From Oscillospiraceae bacterium (lineage in GTDB: Bacteria > Bacillota > Clostridia > Oscillospirales > Ruminococcaceae): a stretch of 64,000 nt of DNA. Numbering within the stretch: the first letter of the stretch is position 1; each line of letters opens with the position of its first letter. The position numbers and the translations under genes are program-made. Where the stretch lies: contig JAJQGB010000009.1 in the NCBI GenBank assembly GCA_021200775.1, positions 191,773 to 255,772 of the forward strand, read 5' to 3'. Under the pieces are notes generated by a model. The model was not told where the DNA came from, ran no database searches, and worked only from the letters and a program-made list of their open reading frames with translations. Shown in pieces: positions 18,349-27,398 of this stretch.

Positions 18349-20220
18349 ATGAGAGTATTGAAGCGTTTGCTTTTGATACTCACTTCTCTTACGATAATGC
18401 TCACGACTTGTGCATGTAGCTTTGAGTCTACCGGTTCGTCGGATGACGACGACTCAGAAGTCACCGAAGCCACCACAACCGCTTCACCAATAGTAACCAC
18501 CACCGGCACCTCAGCTGAAGAAGCTGAGGAGTCGGATGAGCTGGACATGGACCTTGTAATGGGCAGTATAGTTGACGGAGTTTATGTCAACGAATACTTC
18601 GATTTCAGCTTTGCACCCGGCTCTACATGGTACTTCTACGATGATGACGAGCTTCTCGAAGATATGGGTATAGAAGTTTCGACACTCGATGAAAGACAGG
18701 AAGCGCTGTCTGAGCAACAGCTTCTGACAACATCGATTGCATACGATTCTGTAACCAGCGAAAGTGTTTATACGTACGCCGAGAATATGGATATCCTCTA
18801 TAATGGAAATACGTATACTCTCGAACAGTATGCTCAGCGTGATGTCGACGCTTTTGACTACTACACATTCAGCGATATGACGGAAATCACCATCGGTTCG
18901 TATGAATATCTCTACATGCTCGGAAGCAGAAAGCATGAAGATGGCTACGTCGTCTACGCTGGATTCGTATACAAGAAAGTCGATAATTACATCTTTACTG
19001 CGATTATAACGACCTTCAATGTCGATGTGAACACTGTAGATGACATCATCTCGTGGATGTCAGATGCCGATACACCTAGTACTCTGGCATATTCAAGCGA
19101 TGTAATGGAGAATTACACGATGAGCGACATTATGGGATATGTCTCAGAAGACGGCGTCTACATCAACGAGTATTTCGATTTCAGCTTTGCTCCTCCGTCG
19201 ACATGGGCGTTCTATACTGACGACGAGCTCCTTGAAGATATGGGAATCGACCCGGACAGCATCACCACAGATGAGGAAAGGGAAGATGTGCTTTCGCAGA
19301 TTCAGCTTCTGAAGCCTGCAATCGCAACCGACCTGACGACTATTAACAGCGTCGACATGTATGCTGAGAACTTGAACATGATAACCAACGGAGATCAGTA
19401 TGACGAGTACTATTATGCGGAGAATGACAGAGAAAACTTTGAGGAACAGGGCGTCACTTTCAGCAGTAACCCGGCGGCGGTTACAATAGGCTCGCACAGA
19501 TATCTTCTGATGACTGGCGAATATGGCAACTCCAATAAGTTGACCTTCCTCTACAGACGGGTCGGCGACTACATGTTCACCATCATGATCTGGACATACA
19601 ACGGCTATAACATCATCCCCGATGATATAATCGAAAGGATGTCCGACGCCGACACTCCCGTCAAGGAAGAAGTCGACATGCTCACAGTAATGGGCAGTGT
19701 TGTCGATGATACCTACTACGTAAATGAGTACTTCGACGTCATGTTTACTCCCGATTCCAACTGGATTCTCGCAGATGACGACTATGTTCTCAGCTTTATG
19801 GAAATTGACCCGGAGGAAGCGAACACCGACGACAAGATGCGTGAAGCGCTTTCTCAGGTCGGACAGCTGTACACGATGTTCGCACTTGAAGTGACAGGCT
19901 ATGCCGATGTCTTCTTCATGGCTGAGAACCTGAACGTGGACGACGGCGACAACCTCTACACATCTATCGAGTGCGTTGAGGATTTAGGAAACCAGATGGA
20001 AGAGCTTGGATATGAGGTAAGCGACACCTATACAACCGTTCTCGGTTCCTATGCTTACGACTGTATTCAGGGCTACACCGAGGATGACGGTTACGAAGTA
20101 TGGATGACCTTCCTTTGCAGAAGAGTCGGAAACTTCACATTCTGCATTGAAATTGACATGAACAATTACGCCACTACGACGCTTGACGACATCCTTTCAT
20201 GGATAACCGATGTCAAGTGA
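18349..20220 (+). CDS. Lipoprotein with three repeated Mog1/PsbP-like domains
   Basis: 623 residues from the ATG at 18349, which has GGGAGG upstream; the track start at 18217 lies inside the previous gene. The signal ends TTCACSFES, giving a lipoprotein-like Cys, followed by a Thr/Ser/Glu linker. Three copies of a domain of about 188 residues follow, each opening with MGSxVDGVYxNEYFDFSFxPxSTW and ending with a RRVGDYxFxI strand and a DDIxxWxSDAD helix. The pattern resembles the Mog1/PsbP (DUF1795) alpha/beta fold, which is inference. The same domain occurs in the next two genes and in the ectodomain of kinase 29624, so these lipoproteins probably act in its pathway. Confidence 0.75.
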   Translation: MRVLKRLLLILTSLTIMLTTCACSFESTGSSDDDDSEVTEATTTASPIVTTTGTSAEEAEESDELDMDLVMGSIVDGVYVNEYFDFSFAPGSTWYFYDDDELLEDMGIEVSTLDERQEALSEQQLLTTSIAYDSVTSESVYTYAENMDILYNGNTYTLEQYAQRDVDAFDYYTFSDMTEITIGSYEYLYMLGSRKHEDGYVVYAGFVYKKVDNYIFTAIITTFNVDVNTVDDIISWMSDADTPSTLAYSSDVMENYTMSDIMGYVSEDGVYINEYFDFSFAPPSTWAFYTDDELLEDMGIDPDSITTDEEREDVLSQIQLLKPAIATDLTTINSVDMYAENLNMITNGDQYDEYYYAENDRENFEEQGVTFSSNPAAVTIGSHRYLLMTGEYGNSNKLTFLYRRVGDYMFTIMIWTYNGYNIIPDDIIERMSDADTPVKEEVDMLTVMGSVVDDTYYVNEYFDVMFTPDSNWILADDDYVLSFMEIDPEEANTDDKMREALSQVGQLYTMFALEVTGYADVFFMAENLNVDDGDNLYTSIECVEDLGNQMEELGYEVSDTYTTVLGSYAYDCIQGYTEDDGYEVWMTFLCRRVGNFTFCIEIDMNNYATTTLDDILSWITDVK

Positions 20221-20237
20221 TTTGGGGAGATGTTTTG

Positions 20238-21629
20238 ATGAGAAAGTTTAAGCGTTTTCTCCTTATACTCACTGCTTTTACAGTAATGCTCACGACCTGT
20301 GCCTGTAGCTTTGATTCCGAAGATTCGGATGAGGTTGAAACCGAGGCTACGACGACTCAGGTAGTGATAGCCACCCAGGAAGCGACCACCGAAACGACCA
20401 CCACGGCGGAGGAAACCACCTCCGCCACCACCACGACCAAGCCTTCAATCGCTATGACGACTACCACAGCCACCGAAGCCGAGGAGCCGGAAGAAGCGAC
20501 TGATATGAATCTGGTTATGGGCAGTGTAGTGGATGGAGTTTACATCAACGAGTACTTCGACTATAGCTTTGCGATTCCCGACACCTGGTATTTTGTTGAT
20601 GATGATGAGCTTATGGAAGAGATGGAAATCGACCCGGACGACGTTGCTTCAGAGTCAGCAAGGCAGGAAATCCTGTCCGAGACACGGCTTTTGTACATAT
20701 CAATGTCATATGATATGGAGTCGAACGCACATGTTTATACCTACGCCGAAAACATGAATCTGGTGTCTCAGGGAAGTCAATATACCGCCGAGATTGCCGC
20801 CAAGAATGAGAAAAATACGTTGTTGAACAGTGGTTATTCGGTAGGAAGCGTAGTTGCGACAACCATCGGTTCAAATGCGTATTACACCTTTGATGCCACA
20901 CGTGAGCATGAGGACGGCTACACAATTCAGGTTACAATGTTCTTCAGGAAGAGTGGCGACTACATGCTCACCATCATGGTCTGCACCTATGATGACGAGG
21001 ACGCCGACGCAAGCGAGATTATCTCGTGGATGTCAGATGCGGACAATCTGGTTGACCCTTCTGTTGAGACGCTTGACATGCACGACGTAATGGGCAGTGT
21101 GAGAAACGGTGTGTATACCAACGATTACTTCGATTTCAGCTTCGTTCCGGCAGGTCCGACATGGTCGTTCTATAGCGACGACGAGATTCTCGAAGAGAAT
21201 TATATCGACCCTGACGATGTCAGTACGGAAGAAGAGTGGCAGGAAGCATTGTCTGAGAAGCAACTTCTCCTGACCTGTGTGGTGTACGACCTGTCTACGA
21301 ACCAAAACCTGTACATGTACGCCGAGAATATGGATATCCTCCGCAACGGAAGTCTCTATACTCTGGAACAGTATGCTTTGCGTGATGCGGCGGACTTCGA
21401 CAATTACACCTTTGGAGATTTCGACGAAGTAACCATCGGTTCGAGCGAATATCTCCGGATGACAGGAACGAGACTGCACGATGACGGTTACACTGTTTAT
21501 AAGACCTTCCTTTACAAGCAGGTTGACAACTACATCTTCACCGTCATCATAACGACATTCAGCGTGAGCTCCCCGTCAGCCGACGCAATCATCACGTGGA
21601 TGGGCGATGCAAATTGGGGTGCGGTATGA
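20238..21629 (+). CDS. Lipoprotein with two repeated Mog1/PsbP-like domains
   Basis: 463 residues from the ATG at 20238 with GGGGAG upstream. Lipoprotein signal (LTTCACSFDS), then a Thr-rich linker of about 60 residues (TTTTAEETTSATTTT) and two copies of the domain seen in 18349. The second copy is very close to the first domain of 18349 over the segment YAENMDIL.NG..YTLEQYA, which points to recent duplication or recombination between the genes. Its stop overlaps the start of 21626. Confidence 0.75.
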   Translation: MRKFKRFLLILTAFTVMLTTCACSFDSEDSDEVETEATTTQVVIATQEATTETTTTAEETTSATTTTKPSIAMTTTTATEAEEPEEATDMNLVMGSVVDGVYINEYFDYSFAIPDTWYFVDDDELMEEMEIDPDDVASESARQEILSETRLLYISMSYDMESNAHVYTYAENMNLVSQGSQYTAEIAAKNEKNTLLNSGYSVGSVVATTIGSNAYYTFDATREHEDGYTIQVTMFFRKSGDYMLTIMVCTYDDEDADASEIISWMSDADNLVDPSVETLDMHDVMGSVRNGVYTNDYFDFSFVPAGPTWSFYSDDEILEENYIDPDDVSTEEEWQEALSEKQLLLTCVVYDLSTNQNLYMYAENMDILRNGSLYTLEQYALRDAADFDNYTFGDFDEVTIGSSEYLRMTGTRLHDDGYTVYKTFLYKQVDNYIFTVIITTFSVSSPSADAIITWMGDANWGAV

Positions 21630-22969
21630 GTAAACTGAAGAGATTGCTCCTGATACTGACTTCCCTTGCCGTAATGCTTTCAACGTGCGGGTGTAGTTTT
21701 GAGGCTATCAACGAAGATGAGATTGAAACCAAGGCGACGACCAGGACGCCGGTAACTACGACAGTAGCAGAAGCTACAACCGAGGCTACCACTACAACCG
21801 AAGCCACAACCACTCCGGCTACCACTACCACTGCGGCTACAGCAATAGCAAAGCCGGTTATAACAGCCGATATGGACGAGGTTCTCGGAAGCATAGATAA
21901 CGGAGTTTACGTCAACGAGTACTTTGATTTGAGTTTTGCATTTCCAAGCGGCTGGTACAGATTCGACGCCGAAGACCTTTACGAGCTGTCGAATGTAAAT
22001 CCGAGCGATTGGTCTGACGATGATGGTCGGCAGAAAGTTCTTTCTAAGATAGACTTGCTCTACGCAATGAACGGTATGTCTGAAGACGGAGCTCAGTATG
22101 TATCATTCATGGTAGTGAATATGAATTACTACGACGGTGGCTCCGATGCCCGGGAGATTATATCCGAGCTTGCTGAAGCAGAAGCCGATTCGGCGGAGTA
22201 TTATTCATTTATCTATATTGTAGTAACCACAAAAATCGCTTCCAATCAGTACTATAGCATTGACTTAACCGTCGACGACACAGAGATGGTAATTTTGGGT
22301 AGAGAAGTAGGCGACTTCTGCATAGTAATCGGAGCTGTTGCGGAAAAGGGTTCTTCTTTGTCGGCAGATGACGTGATAGACCTTATCTCAGACGCCGACC
22401 ATCCGGTTGAGATTGCCGAAGAGGAAAATGACTTTGGCAGTGCAATAGGAAGTGTCAGCGGCAAGGTGTATACGAATGAATACCTCGATTTCAGCTTTTC
22501 GCCGGAATCGACGTGGACGTTCGACAGCGACGATGCGCTTCTTGAAAAAATGAGTATCGACCCGGACAGCATATCATCCGAAAGCGAACGTCTGGAGACA
22601 TTGGCTTCACAGCCGATTATATACACCTGCAATTCAGTCGCAGGCGACTCCAGTGCAGGTATGTATATGCAACTCATCAATTACGGTGGGTATAATCAGA
22701 AAGCACCCGATGCAGATGATTATCTTGAAGTCATCGCGGAGTCACTTGAAGAGGCAGGCTATTCCGTCAATACCACATATTCTATGAAAATAGATTCAAA
22801 CCAGTATTACCGCACGGATTGTGTAGTGGAAAGTGGCGGTATGGCAATCAGCCAGACATTGCTGGGAAGAACGGTTGGCGACTATGTATATCTGATTGTT
22901 CTGACGAGCTTTGATGGATACGGAGCTTCTATTGACGAAATCATCTCGTGGATGTCCGACGCAAAATAA
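21626..22969 (+). CDS. Lipoprotein with two diverged Mog1/PsbP-like domains
   Basis: 447 residues from the ATG at 21626, which overlaps the preceding TGA. Lipoprotein signal MLSTCGCSFE and a Thr-rich linker precede two domain copies beginning GSIDNGVYVNEYFDLSF and GSVSGKVYTNEYLDFSF. The copies are the most diverged of the set. It is the last of three tandem lipoproteins. Confidence 0.73.
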   Translation: MSKLKRLLLILTSLAVMLSTCGCSFEAINEDEIETKATTRTPVTTTVAEATTEATTTTEATTTPATTTTAATAIAKPVITADMDEVLGSIDNGVYVNEYFDLSFAFPSGWYRFDAEDLYELSNVNPSDWSDDDGRQKVLSKIDLLYAMNGMSEDGAQYVSFMVVNMNYYDGGSDAREIISELAEAEADSAEYYSFIYIVVTTKIASNQYYSIDLTVDDTEMVILGREVGDFCIVIGAVAEKGSSLSADDVIDLISDADHPVEIAEEENDFGSAIGSVSGKVYTNEYLDFSFSPESTWTFDSDDALLEKMSIDPDSISSESERLETLASQPIIYTCNSVAGDSSAGMYMQLINYGGYNQKAPDADDYLEVIAESLEEAGYSVNTTYSMKIDSNQYYRTDCVVESGGMAISQTLLGRTVGDYVYLIVLTSFDGYGASIDEIISWMSDAK

Positions 22970-22983
22970 GGAGCCTAATAAAT

Positions 22984-23031
22984 ATGAAAGAAAACACTAG
23001 AAACTGGGCAGGGAGGCGACAGGATGTATAA
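22984..23031 (+). CDS. Possible 15-residue leader ORF overlapping the kinase start
   Basis: ATG with AGGAG 9 bases upstream encodes MKENTRNWAGRRQDV and stops at 23029-23031, overlapping the kinase ATG at 23024. It may only couple translation, or be chance. No homology can be judged. Confidence 0.25.
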   Translation: MKENTRNWAGRRQDV

Positions 23032-24292
23032 TGAAACTTTGCCGATTGGCTATACGCTTTCAAACTGGGATTACAGCTATGTTATTGACGATGTCAAGGG
23101 TCAGGGTGGTTTTGGTATCACCTACAGCGCTCATCGCGTGGAGGATAAAAGACACGTCGCTGTGAAGGAGTATTTCCCGAGACAGCTTAACATGCAAAGA
23201 GGCAACGAAGGCGAGGTAGTTTGCACTCAGGCTAACGAACGGCTTTTCAAGGGAGGTATGCAGAGCTTCCTCGATGAGGCAAAGGCTTTAGCCAAGCTGA
23301 GAAATATTCCGTCGGTAGTAGAGGCTTTGAGCTACTTCGAGGCTAACGGAACAGCTTATCTTGTAATGGAGTATATCAAGGGCATATCTCTCAAAAATCT
23401 TCTTATGAGCGAAGGTCCCGTCAGTGCAAAGGAATTTTTGCCGAAGTTCAAGGTGCTCCTTGAAGACATCGACAAGATGCACTCGCAGACAGGTCTTCTG
23501 CACAGGGATATCGCACCGGATAACATAATGCTTACCGAGGACGGCAGACTGAAGCTCATCGACTTCGGAAGCGCACGTTCGGTCGAGAACGGAAAATCGA
23601 TGACGGTGCTCCTAAAGCCCGGATTCGCTCCGATTGAGCAGTACCAGAGCCACGGTCAGGGAACATATACCGACGTTTACGGCGTCTGCGCAACCCTTTA
23701 CTACTGCCTGACGGGAAAGGTTCCGCCGGCGGCAATCAACCGCCTTGACAACGACCCAATCGTCCCTCCGAATGAGTACGGAGCAGGTCTTACCCAGAGA
23801 CAGCAGGAGGTTTTGTTAAGAGGACTCGCAGTCCAGCCTCCGACGGCTAAAACTCCCGGAAAGAATCCGAGATACAGAACGGTAGGAATGTTCATCAAGG
23901 AGTTCCCGTGGAACGACAGACCGGTGCCACCGCCGGAGCCGCCAAAACAGCCGACTGATGATACCCACAACACCATCGAAATCGGTCCGCATAATGACAT
24001 TAAAAACAATAATGACAACAATCAGACTGTGATAATTCCCGCTAAGGATGACACAGAGATTAAGAAAGAGACCGAAGTAAAAGAGCCGGAAATCAAGGTT
24101 GTGAAGACGGACGACTCTCCGAAGTCTTCGGTTTATATCCTGCTTGCAATTGTTTGCATGGTTCTCTTTATAGTCGGCTTTGCCTGCATGGCGGCTGACG
24201 TGGGAGGCGGTGCGGCATTAGCACTTGTCGGCATAGTCGGAGCGGCTGTATTCTCCGTCATCGCCTACAAGAATAGTCAGCGGAAGGGCTGA
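23024..24292 (+). CDS. Ser/Thr protein kinase with C-terminal membrane anchor
   Basis: 422 residues. The kinase domain covers about 15-285: GQGGFGITYSA, HVAVKEYFP, HRDIAPDNIM (Ala at the usual Lys/Ser position), DFGSARS, and the APIEQYQ activation segment. It lacks the zinc ribbon of the other kinases. A charged linker leads to two C-terminal hydrophobic segments (about 365-412) with almost no extracellular part, so it is an anchored cytoplasmic kinase. GGGAGG lies 7 bases before the ATG. Confidence 0.9.
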   Translation: MYNETLPIGYTLSNWDYSYVIDDVKGQGGFGITYSAHRVEDKRHVAVKEYFPRQLNMQRGNEGEVVCTQANERLFKGGMQSFLDEAKALAKLRNIPSVVEALSYFEANGTAYLVMEYIKGISLKNLLMSEGPVSAKEFLPKFKVLLEDIDKMHSQTGLLHRDIAPDNIMLTEDGRLKLIDFGSARSVENGKSMTVLLKPGFAPIEQYQSHGQGTYTDVYGVCATLYYCLTGKVPPAAINRLDNDPIVPPNEYGAGLTQRQQEVLLRGLAVQPPTAKTPGKNPRYRTVGMFIKEFPWNDRPVPPPEPPKQPTDDTHNTIEIGPHNDIKNNNDNNQTVIIPAKDDTEIKKETEVKEPEIKVVKTDDSPKSSVYILLAIVCMVLFIVGFACMAADVGGGAALALVGIVGAAVFSVIAYKNSQRKG

Positions 24293-24310
24293 TTATAATA
24301 TATCTCGCAC

Positions 24311-24332
24311 TCGGGGGAGGAAACTCCCCCGA
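24311..24332 (+). other. Perfect GC-rich hairpin between kinase and small membrane protein genes
   Basis: TCGGGGGAG-GAAA-CTCCCCCGA: a 9-bp perfect stem with a GNRA-type tetraloop. No T run follows, so it is not a classical terminator. It may stabilise or process the operon mRNA. Confidence 0.6.
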
Positions 24333-24354
24333 CAAGAGGATATGGGAGGTAATC

Positions 24355-24603
24355 ATGAATAATTCACACAAAAAGCCAGTTATCACACCGATAGCGGCAG
24401 TTTTGCTGTTTGCATCGGTAGTTCTGATTGCCGTAGGAGTTATTGCGGCATTTTTCTGGGACAGCTACGGAAGCCTGAACTTCTTTAACCTGTTCTTAGC
24501 CAGCTACGAAATTGAAGAAGCTGTCGCCATACTTGTCATAGGACTTTTGCTCCTCGTTGCGGCGATAGCGATAATATACAGTAAGACCAAAATGAGCGAC
24601 TAA
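24355..24603 (+). CDS. Small two-span membrane protein
   Basis: 82 residues, with two hydrophobic segments (about 12-34 and 52-75) joined by a short loop DSYGSLNFFNLFLASYEIEE. Good ribosome site GGGAGG. Located between two kinase genes. No family recognised. Confidence 0.6.
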   Translation: MNNSHKKPVITPIAAVLLFASVVLIAVGVIAAFFWDSYGSLNFFNLFLASYEIEEAVAILVIGLLLLVAAIAIIYSKTKMSD

Positions 24604-24630
24604 ACTATCCCTAAGAAGGAGTAGATTCAA

Positions 24631-27360
24631 ATGGATGAAACGAGATATTGTCCATACTGTATGACACCTGTCAAGGAGAACGGGGTTTGTCCTGCCTGCG
24701 GACTGACTGAAGGGAGCTATGTCCCTGCACAGCATCATCTTCTGCCGGGAACGGTTCTCCAGGACAGATATCTTATTGGAAGAGTCCTCGGAGAAGGCGG
24801 CTTCGGCATTACATATGTCGGTCGTGACACCCGTCTTGGCGTCAAAATCGCCGTCAAGGAATATTATCCCGTCGGAAATGCCGCAAGAAACAATCTTGAA
24901 TCGGTAACGGTAACCAGCTCGTCCCGGACAACTGGAACCTATGAAAAGGGCAAGACGAAGTTCCTTGAAGAAGCCAGAACGATGGGCAAGCTCGAAAAGG
25001 AGCCGGAAATTGTCGGAGTCAAGGACTTCTTCAAGGAGAATAACACTGCCTACATCGTCATGGAGTACATCGAGGGCACGACCCTGAAAGAGCTCACAAA
25101 ACAGCGTGGCGGCAAGATTCCGTCCGACGAGCTTTTCGAGATGATAGAGCCTCTGTTCGGCGCTGTCCAGCATATGCACGACCTGGGACTTATCCACCGT
25201 GACATCAGCCCGGACAACCTTATGCTCGAAAACGGCAACATCAAGCTTCTTGATTTCGGCTGTGCAAAAGACGTCACCGACAGCTCCCAGGTGAACCAGC
25301 AGACACAGACACTTATACTGAAGCACGGCTATTCGCCGTTTGAGCAGTACCAGATGAGCAGTAATCAGGGTCCGTGGACGGATGTCTATGCCTTCGGAGC
25401 CTCAATTTATTATTGCCTGACGGGAAATCCTCCGCCACGTTCTACAGACCGTATCATGGACGACAACATCGTCCCTCCGCACAAGCTCGGCGTCAAGATT
25501 ACAGAACGTCAGGAGGACGCCCTTCTGAAAGCCCTTGCCGTGAGACCTGCCGACAGATTCTCTTCGATGAAGGAGTTTCACGCCGCACTCTACGGTGCAA
25601 AGACTCCCGTTATAACTGTCGAGAAGCCGTCGAAGCCCCCGAAGCGCAAGCCGAAAGCAAGACCTTCCGACGCCATGGGCAAGACTGTACGTGAAAAGCT
25701 CTTTGAGACTCCCGAGTACGAAGAGCAGGCTCCCGCCCGTGAGCTTGACCAGACCGTTCCGGCAAAGCCACTGTTCGTCACCGACGAAGTAGCAATCACC
25801 GAAGCCCAGGTTGACGACACCGGCGAAGGAACTCCCGAGAAAGCAAGTACTTCCGAGAAGTCTTCAAATAAGAAACCGATTATCATCGCCATAGTAGCGA
25901 TTATCGTTGTAATCGCCCTTGCAGTCACCGGCATAGTTTTCGCAATTGTCGGGACGGGGGACAAGAGTGATGATACCGGAGACAACGCAGTTACTTCCAC
26001 AACAAGAAACTGGCTTCCGATTGAAGGTGTGGACATAGGAACCTATCAGGATGGTGAGGTAAGCTATGACGCTTACACCCGTACTGTCACCTATGGCGCC
26101 AGCTATTCGGCAATCGGCTGGGAATTCAAGGACGAAGTCTATCTTGAATACATCAAGATTTATTTCTCCGATATGTACAGCCTCAAACTCGAAGTGACTT
26201 ACGCTGATGGCACAACCGCCGGCAGTACTTCAGACACCGGCTATACATTTGGCACCAGCCTGAGCCTGACTCTTGACCCAACAAAACCAATCTCCCATAT
26301 AGCCCTCCTGAATGCTGTTGAAGGCGGAGAGTACTCGATTATCTCGGTGACGTACAGGGAGAGCGGGGAAGAAGAGGAGGAAATCGCCGACACCAGTTCT
26401 GAAGATGAACAGGAAGTCGAAACCGTTGTAGAGGTTTTTGAATCCTCCCCGATAACCAATCACTGGATAGTAGGTGTTCGTGGGTATGCCGAGAATTGGA
26501 ATGTCTGGTACTCAGGCTGTGATTCGGGAATCGGTAATTTAGAGCATGAGTTTACCATTCAGGATTTGATGACAAACGACGGATATAATCCGCTTGACAA
26601 TATAAGAGCGCTAGATGGCTTTGAAATCGTAATCGGCAACGTCATGTCTATGGACGAGGGTGCGACCTTCAGATACAATGTCTACGTCAACGACGAACTT
26701 ATAATAAGCGAATCAGCGACAATTGAAGTGGATGACGGCTATGATTCGTCGATTGTCAGACGTGTTACAAACCTCGAAGCGCATGTTGTAGGCGACTATG
26801 ATTTCTCTGTCGACGACGTAGTCAGAATTGAGGTATATAACGTCGTGATGGACGAAGTCGAAGTCTCTTATCCGTGGATTTTGACTGAAACCGATGGAGT
26901 TGTTGGTCAGTATGGCAACCGCCTTACAGTCAGAGCTGTTGACGGTCTCACAGCCGGCGAGCAGAATACCGAAATGGAGGGACAATTCCTTCTCGGAAAT
27001 GCCGTCTTCATTCACGAATGGGGCGACCTGTGGAGAGAGTTTGCCTCAGCGGTAACAGGTGAGAACACCTATCTTGAAATCACGTCTTACGACCTTCCGG
27101 ATGAGTTTATACTGTTTGTCAGGTTCAGAAGCGGCGGCTTCGACTGGTTCGGTCTTCATACTGTGTATGACTACGATGAAACCGAGCCCATCATAACAGT
27201 TACAGTCAATGACGACGGGACGTATACCTATTCTGTCTCATGTGCCGACTTCCTGGACGCCATCGAGCGAAACGGCTACAGTATCTACGATATAAACACT
27301 ATCAGTGTCCAGTGCGACGAGGGCACGGTGTTCAAGAGCTTTGAGGTAATTCAGAAGTAA
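24631..27360 (+). CDS. Transmembrane Ser/Thr kinase with zinc ribbon and large ectodomain
   Basis: 909 residues. N-terminal ribbon CPYC...CPACG, then the signature LLPGTVLQDRYLIGRVLGEGGFGITY, VKEYYPVG lysine, HRDISPDNLM, DFGCAKD and SPFEQYQ. A membrane segment lies at about 413-437. The ectodomain of about 470 residues is beta-rich; an acidic EEEEEIADTSSEDE linker divides a first module (about 450-590) from later ones. Its last ~130 residues (FASAVTGENTYLEITS...DGTYTYSVSCADF) resemble part of the 27399 ectodomain and recall jelly-roll carbohydrate-binding modules. Ligand sensing of glycans is an inference. Confidence 0.88.
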   Translation: MDETRYCPYCMTPVKENGVCPACGLTEGSYVPAQHHLLPGTVLQDRYLIGRVLGEGGFGITYVGRDTRLGVKIAVKEYYPVGNAARNNLESVTVTSSSRTTGTYEKGKTKFLEEARTMGKLEKEPEIVGVKDFFKENNTAYIVMEYIEGTTLKELTKQRGGKIPSDELFEMIEPLFGAVQHMHDLGLIHRDISPDNLMLENGNIKLLDFGCAKDVTDSSQVNQQTQTLILKHGYSPFEQYQMSSNQGPWTDVYAFGASIYYCLTGNPPPRSTDRIMDDNIVPPHKLGVKITERQEDALLKALAVRPADRFSSMKEFHAALYGAKTPVITVEKPSKPPKRKPKARPSDAMGKTVREKLFETPEYEEQAPARELDQTVPAKPLFVTDEVAITEAQVDDTGEGTPEKASTSEKSSNKKPIIIAIVAIIVVIALAVTGIVFAIVGTGDKSDDTGDNAVTSTTRNWLPIEGVDIGTYQDGEVSYDAYTRTVTYGASYSAIGWEFKDEVYLEYIKIYFSDMYSLKLEVTYADGTTAGSTSDTGYTFGTSLSLTLDPTKPISHIALLNAVEGGEYSIISVTYRESGEEEEEIADTSSEDEQEVETVVEVFESSPITNHWIVGVRGYAENWNVWYSGCDSGIGNLEHEFTIQDLMTNDGYNPLDNIRALDGFEIVIGNVMSMDEGATFRYNVYVNDELIISESATIEVDDGYDSSIVRRVTNLEAHVVGDYDFSVDDVVRIEVYNVVMDEVEVSYPWILTETDGVVGQYGNRLTVRAVDGLTAGEQNTEMEGQFLLGNAVFIHEWGDLWREFASAVTGENTYLEITSYDLPDEFILFVRFRSGGFDWFGLHTVYDYDETEPIITVTVNDDGTYTYSVSCADFLDAIERNGYSIYDINTISVQCDEGTVFKSFEVIQK

Positions 27361-27398
27361 TGAGCTAACCATAAATTCATCAAAGGGAGCGGAGCTTC